NCBI GenBank assembly: GCA_964020085.1
Contig: OZ026607.1
Coordinates: 17,312,122 to 17,376,121 of the forward strand
Direction of reading: 5' to 3'
From: Micromussa lordhowensis
Taxonomy: Eukaryota; Cnidaria; Anthozoa; Scleractinia; Lobophylliidae
DNA: 64,000 bases
Shown here: piece after piece, positions 12,620 through 22,855 of the stretch
How positions within the stretch are numbered: the first letter of the stretch is position 1
Layout of the letters: the number at the start of each line of letters is the position of its first letter
Notes under the pieces: model-generated
The model's input: only the letters and a program-made list of their open reading frames with translations
Told to the model about the DNA's origin: nothing
Database searches by the model: none
Position numbers and translations under genes: made by a program

Positions 12620-15600
12620 AGCGACGGAGCTTAGAGTTTCATTGAGAAGAGCATTGAAGCTCGCGCGCTAAAATATGCGTAGGGTTCGAAATGGACGAGA
12701 CATGTGTCAATTCTAGAAGGCGTGGCTGTACGATCTTCAGTGCTAAGAGTCTGGCAGTCAAGCATATGTCACTATACGATCAAATGATCCTTTTGGGGGC
12801 AGCTTTATCAACGACTTGACATTGTCGCTTGTCAACACGCGATTAGAAGCGAAGAAAACACTAATTAGATCGCAGCTGGGAGTATCACAAGCCAGTGTTC
12901 GCCAATATCTTTGCACTTGATTTAGATCAGAGCCTTTTTTCCGGTGTCAGACGAATCGAGGTAATTGAAAATTTGAAAATTTAGTGCTTCCGTGGCAGCT
13001 CTTAATGTCTTTGATTCCAGAGCAATTTTTCGTTAACTTTTCTATTGTTAAGGTTGTCATTACGTTCAACAGTTACAAACCCATTGAGTACATAAAACGC
13101 AAGGTCTTTAAGGTTGCTATTTCAATTCAGTGTGAGCTGCCCGCCCCTTAGTTACTTCATAATTATCCAACACGTATTTTGACTGCTTTAGATTCACTTA
13201 TCAGGAAGATTAACGCTGCACATAAGTACCAAATCAAACATCGCTTATAGGACAAAAATCAAGCATTTTAGCTCGGAAAAATCGCTTAAGCCAAACCAAT
13301 TATGGCAATAAAACGCATTTTGTATTTTACCCTTGCGCGCGTGTGTTTGCACAAAGAGCGAAAGGGTTTGTTCGATTCTCCCTTGGATTTCGTGCGATTG
13401 TAAAGCGTTTTACGTCTGTGGTTAACTAGGATATCGACGTTGAATGCGAAGAATGGCCACGGAAAAGGGCTTAAGTGGCTTCTTTCACGAAATGTGAAGC
13501 CTTAAGAAGCGACACAATGTACAAACAGATCTCAGTGTTTTATTGGACGAAGCTTGTTGTTTGTGTTAAAACGTGCAATTAAAGACTCCTTAAGCCAGCA
13601 CATGGCCAAGTTAAAAGCTTGTAATTGTGACCACAGATTTGAAGCACATGCAATTAGCTTCGGAAACACATTTAATTTTGTGATGTAAGTGATATCCTGA
13701 ATTGGTGCTTCAGAAAACACGACAACAAAAAGCAGGCAGACAATTTAGTTCCTCTTTAGATTTGAAGATGATTGCGATGGCAACCAGCGAAATCTTTTGA
13801 CTGCGAATAATTCGTTCATTACGATGAAATCAATACTCTTTAAGCAACGTATGGTAATACAGGTCTCCTTGTTACTGTCAGCAGTAAAAAGGAAGTTTGT
13901 TCATGAAGTTTCGCAATAAGAAAAGATTTCGCAAATTAATGGGGAAACAAGGTTTGTCAGCGCATATTTCAACTGAGAAAAAGAAAATTAGAGGGTTAAA
14001 AGAGCCAGTGAACAAAAACGACGTTGTTCGGTAGACAATTCGAATCGCAGACTACTTAAAACGATAAAAAGATGAAAAAACAAAACAAAAACTATCAGAA
14101 AACGTCGAATAGGAAAAGAATCAGATTTCAGTGGTCGATTGAATTCGGCCCAGGCGCGTCTTTGTTGATTTAGTGGTGAATACGTCAGGAGGCTTTTTTA
14201 ACACGCAACTCAAAATTATCGACCGAGGTATCTAACTTAATGGATAGATAACATCCTTGCCTTGCTCAGTGACGGAGCCATGCAATAACACCTCGTATAG
14301 ACCAAACATGCATTGTATAAGGGTGTTGATCACCGGCAGAAATCGCCTGGTATTGATTTTGTTGCTTTGTTTTCGATCCTTTTTTAGTTTAAAGTTTGTA
14401 AAGACATACCAAGACTATTAATATGTTGTATTTTTATCGCGTCTAAAATACTTGTCATTTAACGCTTCCTGAGTTTTGAGTGCTTTTCAAAAACAGCCTC
14501 AGAATGTCAGATATCACTTTAGTAACGTAAACATTGTCACTCCTCGAGATTGTTCAGTTTTGTTCAAGACATCTCATTAATTTTAAAGAATTCAACAATG
14601 AACAGGAAGCACACTCTCGTATTAGTCTCCTTTGCCTCATTCCAGGATTCCTTATTAACGGATTTGCTTTCTATAATTCAAAACACGCAACCTTTTTCTC
14701 GCTAATTTGACCCCTACTTGAAATCACGCGCTCGCCACAAACCCAACCTGCTTCAGCTTTGAGCATGTTTGTATCTCATGCTTGTCAAAGGGCCTTGTAA
14801 AATTACTTTCAACACACTTTTTCAAAATAGTTTTGTGGAATCTGTAGTTGAGGTAAATCCTATTTATATAATTCATCCGGTACAGGATTGTTGTTTCTAT
14901 GGTGGCCTTACAGTTTGGACGAGCCAGATGATAAAGGTGCTACCAGCTTATTGACAAAAGCGCTAAAAGAATTCAATAAACCCATCAAACGGCGTTGCTG
15001 TCTATGCAAACAGACATATCGAAGGCCAATGCGATTACACAGGTTTTTCTCAAATCGCATGCAAGCTCAAAACGACATTGGTCGAGTTTGTCGCAAATAT
15101 TTTCAAGTTCAATTCGGTCAGACTTGACAACGAACAAAAATGCCCATAAAGTGAATTATTTTCATGTCAATATACAATTACCTGTCTTGAATAGAATATC
15201 CTGAAGTTATCTTGAACAACTGCTCCGGGATTTGTGCTTCAATTTAGTATAATTTCTTTCTTGTAGTTTACATGAATCGATCAGCGGTCTCAGTCAGTCA
15301 GTCATTGTCTTTCTTCTCATTGACCACTTGATTTAGTTGGCTTCCGCCGTAGAATTTAAAAATCGCGCCTCAGTGGTCTCGTGAAATTTCAAAGATTCGA
15401 TGAAAAACTAAGACAGTAAACTTGCCCAGTAAAGTGATCTATCCTGGATCTATCTTTTCTTTTGTCTGTTTTATTAAGTGCAAGCTTATCAAAAAGATTA
15501 TCAAAAGCCAAAAATATCTCGATTTGTTGATTTTGAAGTACAAACTGCTCTATGGACAAAACGGCTTAGCATTTCGACTTTGTCGCGTGCTTCAAAAACT

Positions 15601-16195
15601 TCAGCCACGAGGCAAACTGAAAGAATCAAATTTTTGGAGAGCTTTAATTTAAAAATCAATTGCAATCTCTTAGAACCTGCTGTGTTCGTGTCTGAAGGTT
15701 CTTACCGTTGCTTACCTTAGATCAAAATCATTTCTAGTCTGTTGTGTTTGTTGGTTCTATTTCGAACATAAATCAGAGTTCAGTTAAATTTTGGGAACCA
15801 AATGCAACTTCGCGAATTTCTGAAATGCTTCCCCCTTGTTCAAACCAACATCAGAGTTTTTGGAAATTATTATTTCACTTTCGTAAAGCGCTTAACACAG
15901 ATCAGAATCATCACGGCATAAGCTTTATTATTTTAAAATTTTTAACCCTCGTTTTATCTTCTCGCGTTTGTTGATGTCTGACACTAGAACAAAACAAAAA
16001 TAAAACGCGGGAAATGCTTAATTACATAATAAACAATGTGCGCATATTTCCTCGGCAAACCACGTCGTTGTATGATGAGCGTCAATTCACGTCATTAGAA
16101 TTCCAAAAACATCATTGATGACCTAATTTCTATAGTTGCACCTCCCAGATGGATTTTTCGCGGCGTTGGCTATGTATGCACCCCAAGAAATTTCA
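12620..16195. other. Upstream region of NK2 gene 2, no gene seen
   Basis: This lies 5' of the minus-strand homeobox gene and should include its promoter. No TATA box or other core element could be assigned with confidence. Open frames near 14.8-15.9 kb are short, overlap in several frames and have no recognisable domains. No clear repeat unit was noted until the minisatellite at 16.2 kb. Confidence 0.4.
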
Positions 16196-16199
16196 ACAA

Positions 16200-16539
16200 G
16201 AAAACCAATAAAAACCCTGGGGTAAGAAAACCAGTAAAAACCCTGGGGTAGGAAAACCAATAAAAACCCTGGGGTAAGAAAACCAATAAAAACCCTGGAG
16301 TAAGAAAACCAATAAAAACCCTGGGGTAGGAAAACCAATAACAATCCTGGGGTAAGAAAACCAATAAAAACCCTGGGGTAAGAAAACCATAAAAACCCTG
16401 GGGTAAAAAAACAATAAAAACCCTGGGGTAGGAAAACCAATAACAATCCTGGGGTAAGAAAACCAATAAAAACCCTGGGGTAAGAAAACCAATAAAAACC
16501 CTGGGGTAGGAAAACCAATAACAATCCTGGGATAAGAAA
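16200..16539 (+). repeat. 26-bp minisatellite, about 13 units
   Basis: Tandem units read AACCCTGGGGTAAGAAAACC plus CAATAA-type spacing, with a 26-bp period. Single-base variants (GTAAG/GTAGG, AAAACCC/ACAATCC) are shared between units. Because 26 is not a multiple of three and the unit has no stop on the minus strand, all three minus frames stay open and give fake repeat proteins rich in Phe, Tyr, Pro and Gly. I treat these as artefacts of the repeat. Confidence 0.92.
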
Positions 16540-16789
16540 CTACTATTTTCCCATCACATAGACGCCCCTGGGGGCTTTTTTTACGTTTGCAGCATTTTAT
16601 ATTAGTTACCCCTGGGGTTTTCCTTGGTTGGGTCCGTATTATCATCTTTGCATATCAGAGTAATCCCCTTATGTTTCTACCATATTTTTGTCAGAATTAC
16701 CTCCGCGACACTGACGTGCCGTTGTATACCTTAATTAAAATCATGAAATATAGAAAAGAAAAAAATCGTTATTTTTTATAGGAATGCAA

Positions 16790-16860
16790 AGATGTAATAG
16801 ACTGATTTCGATATATTAAAATTCAGCCTAAAACAATAGACCTCAGTACCTCTAGATAAT
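16790..16860 (+). repeat. Half copy of the TAGACCAATTTCGATATATT repeat
   Basis: The phrase TTTCGATATATTAAAATTC followed by AGCCT and CAATAGACCTCAGTAC is nearly identical to the left arm of the inverted-repeat element at 42011-42175. Here only one arm is present, so it is a truncated or solo copy of that MITE-like family. Confidence 0.7.
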
Positions 16861-17084
16861 TTTTCTTCAAAACTGTAGTAGGATGATGAAAAGCATGTAT
16901 TCTCTTTTGACAATATGTCAAGGTGCAAACTAATTATATTATTTCTTTGATTCTAGTAGTAAATTGTTCGATGGCTGGTTTCAAGCTAATTTGGATTTGC
17001 TGAACCAAGGTTTCTTTTTTTATTAGAGAGAAGTAAACCAGTTGTCATATTAATGAGGAAAGCTTGTTTGAACCCTTTCACTGC

Positions 17085-17502
17085 TTAAGGCGGGGGTAAA
17101 GGTGAATTTAAGTGAAATTTTGGTAAGTTTAAAGGGAGGTTGAAAGGGAAAAAAAAGGGTTATGGAACACCACCAGACAGTTGCCCGACCGCACAATGGC
17201 ACCCCAGGTTGTTGGGCAACTGTTTGGAGTGTATGTACCAATTTTTAATTTCAAACTCTAATTTTAAAACAACAACAAATCTTCAAAATTTCCTATTTCC
17301 ATCAATTTTATTAATCCTTTGAGAAAAACTATTTCTCTCCAAATATACCTAAAAATCACCAAAAAATTTACAAAACAACCCAAAACATAGATAGGTGAGA
17401 TGAGCATAGAGATTCTTGATTGCTTGAAACGTAAACAAGATATTTGCATTAAAAACATAATACCCAGCCAAAATACGGCTTTCGGGTTTACCCCCGCCTT
17501 AA
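17085..17502 (+). mobile_element. TTAA-flanked MITE, copy 1
   Basis: A 410-bp element bounded by TTAA on both sides. It starts GGCGGGGGTAAA and ends with the inverse TTTACCCCCGCC. A second copy of the same length in the opposite orientation lies at 22063-22480, and the sequences are nearly identical, implying recent movement. TTAA flanks are the target-site signature of the piggyBac superfamily, but the end sequence is not a classical piggyBac end, so the assignment is inferred. There is no transposase; the open frames inside are not coding. Confidence 0.75.
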
Positions 17503-17589
17503 TCGAAAGTCATCTTTATTCGTCTGAAATTTGAAATATTTCACCGAGTTGTAGAAACACGAGCTTGGAAGCTTGGGAGAACGAGAAAT

Positions 17590-17632
17590 GCTGTGGGAAC
17601 ACGAGCCGATAGGCGAGTGTTTCCACAGCTTT
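17590..17632 (+). repeat. Imperfect hairpin in repeat-like DNA
   Basis: GCTGTGGGAACAC and GTGTTTCCACAGC are inverted copies with one mismatch, separated by about 17 bases. The surrounding 17.54-17.70 kb looks like a dispersed repeat (phrases TTGTAGAAACACGAG and ATAACTCGATGGAAACACGG). No coding signal. Confidence 0.5.
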
Positions 17633-17881
17633 TACGAGCTCGCCCAAACTTCTCCGAGTGTTTTTTATAACTCGATGGAAACACGGAGAATATACGGCAT
17701 TTTCAATTTTTTTAAAGAAAATTCCGCGACGAAAAAAGACAAAATGTTCACTTTGATCGATCATCAAAATGTAAATTATCTTTGCTCGTGCCATCATTCA
17801 GTGAGCAGCTAGTTCTGAGTTTCTATCGAGGTTTAGTATAAATCTACTAGCCGTTCTCTGATTGGCTACGCTACTCACTAT

Positions 17882-18334
17882 CTATTCTGTTGTGTAAAAG
17901 GATGTAATATCCATAGTAAAAATAAATTTGTCTTCACCCAGGAAATTGAAATCGCGAAAATTTTGTAGTGCGTGTTGACTGTCTTTAACGTAAGACGGTA
18001 AAGATCTGACGATAGGTGCCATAATTTTGTCTAAATAGCTAGAAATGAGTTCGGTAGGGCAACTACACGCAGAGACGATAGGTCGGCCTGGGTTGTTAGG
18101 TTTGTGAATTTTAGGTAAAAAGTAAATACATGAAGTTCTAGGAGTGGTGATGATGAGATTTGTAGCAGTAGCCGGCAAATCTTGTTTTACTATAAGTTCG
18201 TTAATGGTGCTCTTGACAATTTGTTGGTTAGTGGAAGTGAGATCTTTATCAACTTTGGCATAAAAAGAGGTGTCGGAAAGTTGCCGCAAAGCTTTTAAAT
18301 GAGCACGCGCGCGATGTAAAACATGTCCTTTCAT
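17882..18334 (-). pseudogene. Penelope-like element, 5' part of reverse transcriptase (fragment)
   Basis: A 150-residue minus-strand frame matches the N-terminal part of Penelope-like reverse transcriptases. It has LRQLSDTSFY, then the hallmark LPKIHKPNNPGRPIVSA, then a palm-like segment with FTMDITSFYT near the end. The frame stops soon after, so the catalytic YxDD part and the thumb are missing. It faces away from the GIY-YIG piece 16 bp away, which in an intact element would follow it in the same direction. The fragment cannot encode an active enzyme. Confidence 0.85.
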
Positions 18335-18350
18335 TTACAACGTTGAGAAA

Positions 18351-18704
18351 TTGTCGGGACCCAAGCGATCCATTAAGATCACAGATCATTTTACCTGTAC
18401 CTCAGCCAGTGTCATCTACTGTATAACTTGCACTCTTTGCAAAAAGTTATATATCGGTGAAACTGGTAGAAGACTAGGCGACCGTTTCCGAGAACACCTT
18501 TGCGACGTAGAGAAAGACGCTTCTAAACCGATTGCTAGACACTTTAATCTGCCAAATCATTCTAAGCAACATATGACAGTCTGCGGCCTCTCCCTACATC
18601 AAGGAAGCACAGAAAGCCGCAAACTGACTCTTGAACAAAGATTTATTTTTCAAATCGGCACTCTTAATCCTCACGGTATCAACGAACGCTTTTCATTCAA
18701 CTAA
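18351..18704 (+). pseudogene. Penelope-like element, GIY-YIG endonuclease part (fragment)
   Basis: This plus-strand frame of about 117 residues has a CTLC pair and then LYIGETGRRLGDRFREHL, the core of a GIY-YIG nuclease domain (the tyrosines and the downstream arginine are visible). Penelope-like elements carry this domain C-terminal to the reverse transcriptase, where it nicks target DNA. Here it has been separated from and inverted relative to its RT segment. The typical element tail (CGAAACGTCAGC motif near 18825) follows about 100 bp downstream, so this is the 3' end of a copy oriented +. Confidence 0.85.
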
Positions 18705-18795
18705 TTCATTCTGTTGTTTTTCACGTTGCCAGGCACCAACCAATAGCGTAGCTCCACATTTCTGTATATAAACCACACACAACCCACAATTCCTT

Positions 18796-18850
18796 GATTC
18801 GCTCCGACGAAGGGCTAACGCTCGAAACGTCAGCTTCCAAATCTCTTTAC
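18796..18850 (+). ncRNA. Hammerhead-ribozyme-like motif of the Penelope-like element
   Basis: GCTCCGACGA, then GGGCTAACGCTC (a possible 4-bp stem with a UAAC loop), then GAAACGTCAGC resembles the CUGANGA-stem II-GAAA-GUC order of hammerhead ribozymes, which are known in Penelope-like elements. Flanking GCT/AGC, and GATT/AATC further out, can pair as stem I. Departures are the U-to-C change in the first core, one extra A before stem II, and no room for a normal stem III (ACGU is self-complementary). It is probably a decayed or dimer-dependent version. Confidence 0.4.
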
Positions 18851-18904
18851 GGTGGACAATTCACATTATCAACCCAGTTGATAAAACCAAATTATCTTGT
18901 AATA

Positions 18905-18941
<37 letters not shown>

Positions 18942-18959
18942 TCCCCCCTTTATTCATTT

Positions 18960-21060
18960 GTCTGTGAAAACGATTTAAACGACTAGTAGATTTATACTAA
19001 AACAATTAGATTGTTCGCTCTTCTCGATTTTGACTCGGGCTGCGCCCTCGTCAACTATCACGCGATAGAAAATCTCGAGCCATAACATAATTGTTTAATA
19101 GAAACACGATTTTAAACCAATCAGGATCCGCATTTTCCTTGGGCTTTTTTCTAAAAGAAATTTGGTGCGTCTATTCAATATATTTTTAAAGGCCTTTTAA
19201 ATGACAATTTCACCTGTCCTGTTCTATTTTTAAAGTAGTGAAGATGGAGTTCTTACCCTTTTTATATAACTTAACCCCGGCCTGAAAAAGTAACATTTTC
19301 GGGCGGAGCTTCATCGTGAAGTCCACTTACGGGGCAACACCGCAACACTAATAATCTGCCGGGAGGTAATCCCAAGGGCACGTACAGATAAAACAGGGAA
19401 ATGTGTTTTTCTGAATTCGTGGCGTATCGTTTTAGATTTGAGCCAGACAAAAAGTCTTACACCTCACCACTGTTACCTTTTCGAAAATCGAAACTAACCT
19501 TCTTTCCTTCGTGTATATTCAAAACGATGATATTTTTACTACTCCGAAAACACCACGTAGAGCGTTTTACTCATCGCGAAAGGTCGTTTGCGGTGGCGTT
19601 TTACAACAGGAAATTCCCGTTTTGTTATCGCACTTCAAACATTTTGATACGACGACCTCCCCACAACGGATTTATTACTTACGTGTCCCTGAAAAAATAA
19701 CAGGGCACATTAAATGGGTCTTATTCTACTAGTTGTACAAGTTTCTTTTACTGGGCCAGGGCTAAAATAACAGTCTAGAGTGCTCTTAACCTGTTTGACC
19801 CATCTTACATGTTACAAAGTGAAAGTTTGTTCATTGTCATAATTTATAAGCACTTTGCTAATAGTTTTGATCTTGCAGCTTATGTCGCGAGAGGTTTACT
19901 TAAGATACAAAGTGCTTTGGCTGGCTTCTCTTTAATGGTCTATTATCTGTCTCAGCATCTAAAGAATGAAGGTCTTTTTTTATTTCCTCTTGCTGTTTTT
20001 GGCCGTGATCCGGAGGATCTGTTTAATATCTGATAGTTTCCCACGGCAAGAAAGACAGCCAAGAAACTGGCGCTCTCTGCTTATTACAAACACGAGCTCA
20101 TTATCCAAACACTCGCTTTGACATTTGAAAACGCTGGGGGAGACTCCCAGAAACGTTTTTTTTTGGGGGGGGGGGAGTGTGCGGCGAGCTTCTCGAAACC
20201 CTTCTTTCCTTAACCTAATTCAGACTCTACCCAAAATTCGATGCTTCTTTTCAGACCCTATAATTCTAAAAACATGTTGAATTCAACGCCAGAGCGCATA
20301 AACCAAAGCCTATTTGTGGCCAGAATGGCTCAAAAGCAAGACCCTTTGGCGCCGTACATACCTGTATAACTCATATGAGGGAGAACCCACCCACCCCCCG
20401 CCCCCTGGGTTGAACAGGTTTTGATTCCAATCCATTCTTTACACAAAGGTGTCAAATTAAGGTGATGTGTTTAAAGTATCGTTGCGTTTCCAGTTAACGC
20501 GCAATACATATAAGTCCTTACCCTTTTCCAACCATTTAGGAAATATACAAACGATAAGCTTTGTGTAGCCAAAAGTAAAAGTCAATTAGTTAATTAATTA
20601 AGGCCCTGTTCTGCGTGAATTGACATTTCAAAATATTGACTACGTTGCATGAGCACGTATTATGTTAAGTTTTATCACTTGGTACGTGTTTTTCTTTCCT
20701 GAGCTAATGTTTATTAATTACTCCGGATGTTCGTGGCTTTATATGCACTGAGCATAAGTTTTATGGCAAAAAAATACTTTATAAATTACTCAATGTAAAT
20801 TAGTCAATGTACGTGAGCAGGAAAAAGAAAGTGTAGCGCGATTCAGTCATTAGGATGTTATTTCGCGGAAATTCCAGCACTTGAATTCTGTTTACCCCCG
20901 TAGGATCACAATTCAGACGTGCTAGGATTGAAAATTCCGACTGGTCAGTTTAGAAATAAAACGACTTCAAAGGACGGGTACAAACAGAGAGTTGGGAATT
21001 CAGTCTCGGTCACGTTTGTTTTACGGCAAGTCTTACGTCTATGAGATTAGCGCAAAATTT
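18960..21060. other. Intergenic region, no gene recognised
   Basis: An inverted match to the phrase at 17832-17855 sits at about 18977-19000. The rest has short open frames (19.4-19.75 and 19.8-20.0 kb) without recognisable domains, a T-run/G-run near 20156-20177, and a C-rich patch at about 20390-20408. I see no RNA gene. Confidence 0.4.
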
Positions 21061-21617
21061 AAGGTGGCTCTGAACCCCCTTCGTAGAAGTTGTTTCTTAT
21101 CATGCTGATTACAATTTAATAATAAGAAATATTGGGGTCACCGAGCTCGTTTTTGAGTTATAAGCGCTTAAAGCTAAAATTAAGGGTGTTTTTAGCAGGT
21201 CATATTGTTGCTATGGTAACCTATTGTGCCACAAAATTGACATTAACTTGTTCACCAATGATTGGGCAGTCTTTTGATACCAAGATTTTGGTATCAACCG
21301 ATATAGAGTGACTATAAAGAGCCATCAAACTCTAGTGCCCCATTCACACCAACTAAACTAGTTTAACTAAATCAAGTTTAGGTTTTTCAAATTTGTCGAT
21401 TACCCTTTTGAAGTCATTTTAAGAAGACAAATTTCAAACTACTTTGCTAACATATTATATTAAAACATATTTTTGCCTTGTTAAGTTGTGAGGTGTTTAT
21501 GGTATGAGCAACTAAATTGTAACCTTGTTTAGTTAAACCACTTTTAAACATGTGAACAGGTTGGTGTGAATGGTTTATAAGTCTTGAAAAGTTCTGGAAA
21601 CTGTTTCGAGCCACCTT
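21061..21617 (+). mobile_element. MITE-like element with AAGGTGGCTC ends, copy 1
   Basis: It begins AAGGTGGCTCTGAAC and ends with the inverse, GTTTCGAGCCACCTT, about 557 bp later. Internal phrases (TGCTATGGTAACCTATTGTG, CACCAATGATTGGGCAG) recur in inverted order in the related block at 42312-42766. No transposase frame is present, so it is non-autonomous. The target duplication is not clear. Confidence 0.65.
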
Positions 21618-22062
21618 CATGCGATTCCTTTGTATTACATTGCGCATCCCTATTGCGCACGATTTTCGCGTCATTAGCGCGTGCGCGTACAAAATCTCAA
21701 GATAAGCTCGACAGCGAAATAAATGCTCGTTTTCTCTTAAACGAGCAAGGTGGCCCCCACTTCTTAACACATGAATTTAAATAACACAAGGTTATCTACA
21801 ATATTTATCGATTTGAAGAAAATTTTAAAATTCTGCTTAAAAATATTTTTATTTTAATACTGTATAGAACACGACTTTGGGTAGTGCTGGGTATACGCGC
21901 ACGCAGAGAATTAAATAATTATTTGTAGTATAATCGTAACTCCAGTTTAACTAAAATGGTTAAAAATGTAAGTCCATGGTCTATTTTGTTTAACTTCTCT
22001 AATAAATTAATCCAATAAAAGCTTTTCTTAGAATTTCTAGTGCCCCTTTCGGCTAACTAAGG

Positions 22063-22480
22063 TTAAGGCGGGGGTAAACATGAAAGCCGTAATTTAGCTG
22101 GGTATTATGTTTTTAATGCAAATATCTTGTTTACGTTTCAAGCAATCAAGAATCTCTCTGCTCATCTCACATATCTATGTTTTGGGTTGTTTTGTAAATT
22201 TTTTGGTGATTTTTAGGTATATTTGGAGAAAAATAGTTTTTCTCAAAGGATTAGTAAAATTGATGGAAATAGGAAATTTTGAAGATTTGTTGTTGTTTTA
22301 AAATTAGAGTTTGAAATTAAAAAATTGGTAGACACACTCCAAACAGTTGCCCAACAACCTGGGGTGCCATTGTGCGGTCGGGCAACTGTCTGGTGGTGTT
22401 CCATAACCCTTTTTTTCCCTTTCAACCTCTCTTTAAACTTACCAAAATTTCACTTAAATTCACGTTTACCCCCGCCTTAA
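22063..22480 (-). mobile_element. TTAA-flanked MITE, copy 2
   Basis: The same 410-bp element as at 17085-17502 but reversed: TTAA, GGCGGGGGTAAA at the left and TTTACCCCCGCC, TTAA at the right. It differs from copy 1 by only scattered substitutions. It lies about 375 bp upstream of the XRN2 start codon, so it may overlap the XRN2 promoter region. Confidence 0.75.
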
Positions 22481-22818
22481 GTAATGACAACCTCATCGGT
22501 TGTAAAGTTGCTATAAAGGCCATCCATGTTGTGCAAAAATGAGCACGGTGACTCCTATTTTTTATCGCATTTTTTTAAGATACATAACATGATTACCAAC
22601 TGGAGGAAGTTTAAGAAATTTTTTAATACTTCTTTTTAAGTGGAATCACCTAAACTTTCGGCTCCGCGCCTATTTTCGGCATATGTACGCATTGCATGCC
22701 TATATTTAGGAATTGCAAAATCAACTAGCCAGCGGTTAACCAAATAAGAGTACTTCTTCCGTCATTGGAAGAAGCCTCCATTTTATTTTTCACCAACTTT
22801 TAAACGTTTTTCAGTGCT

Positions 22819-22844
22819 AAATTAACCTTAATTAAGGTTAATTT
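22819..22844 (+). promoter_or_regulatory. Perfect 26-bp palindrome just upstream of the XRN2 start codon
   Basis: The arms AAATTAACCTTAA and TTAAGGTTAATTT meet with no spacer and end 11 bases before the XRN2 ATG. In RNA it would form a tight hairpin in the 5' UTR; in DNA it could be a dimeric protein site. Its function is unknown. Confidence 0.45.
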
Positions 22845-22855
22845 GAGCCGTGAGG

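Noticed and set aside
16123..16645. Three overlapping minus frames of about 100-150 codons
   Set aside because: All come from the 26-bp minisatellite, which is open in every minus frame.
17264..17458. Minus frame shared by the two TTAA MITEs (also 22107-22301)
   Set aside because: It lies wholly inside a 410-bp non-autonomous element, starts and ends arbitrarily and has no transposase motif.
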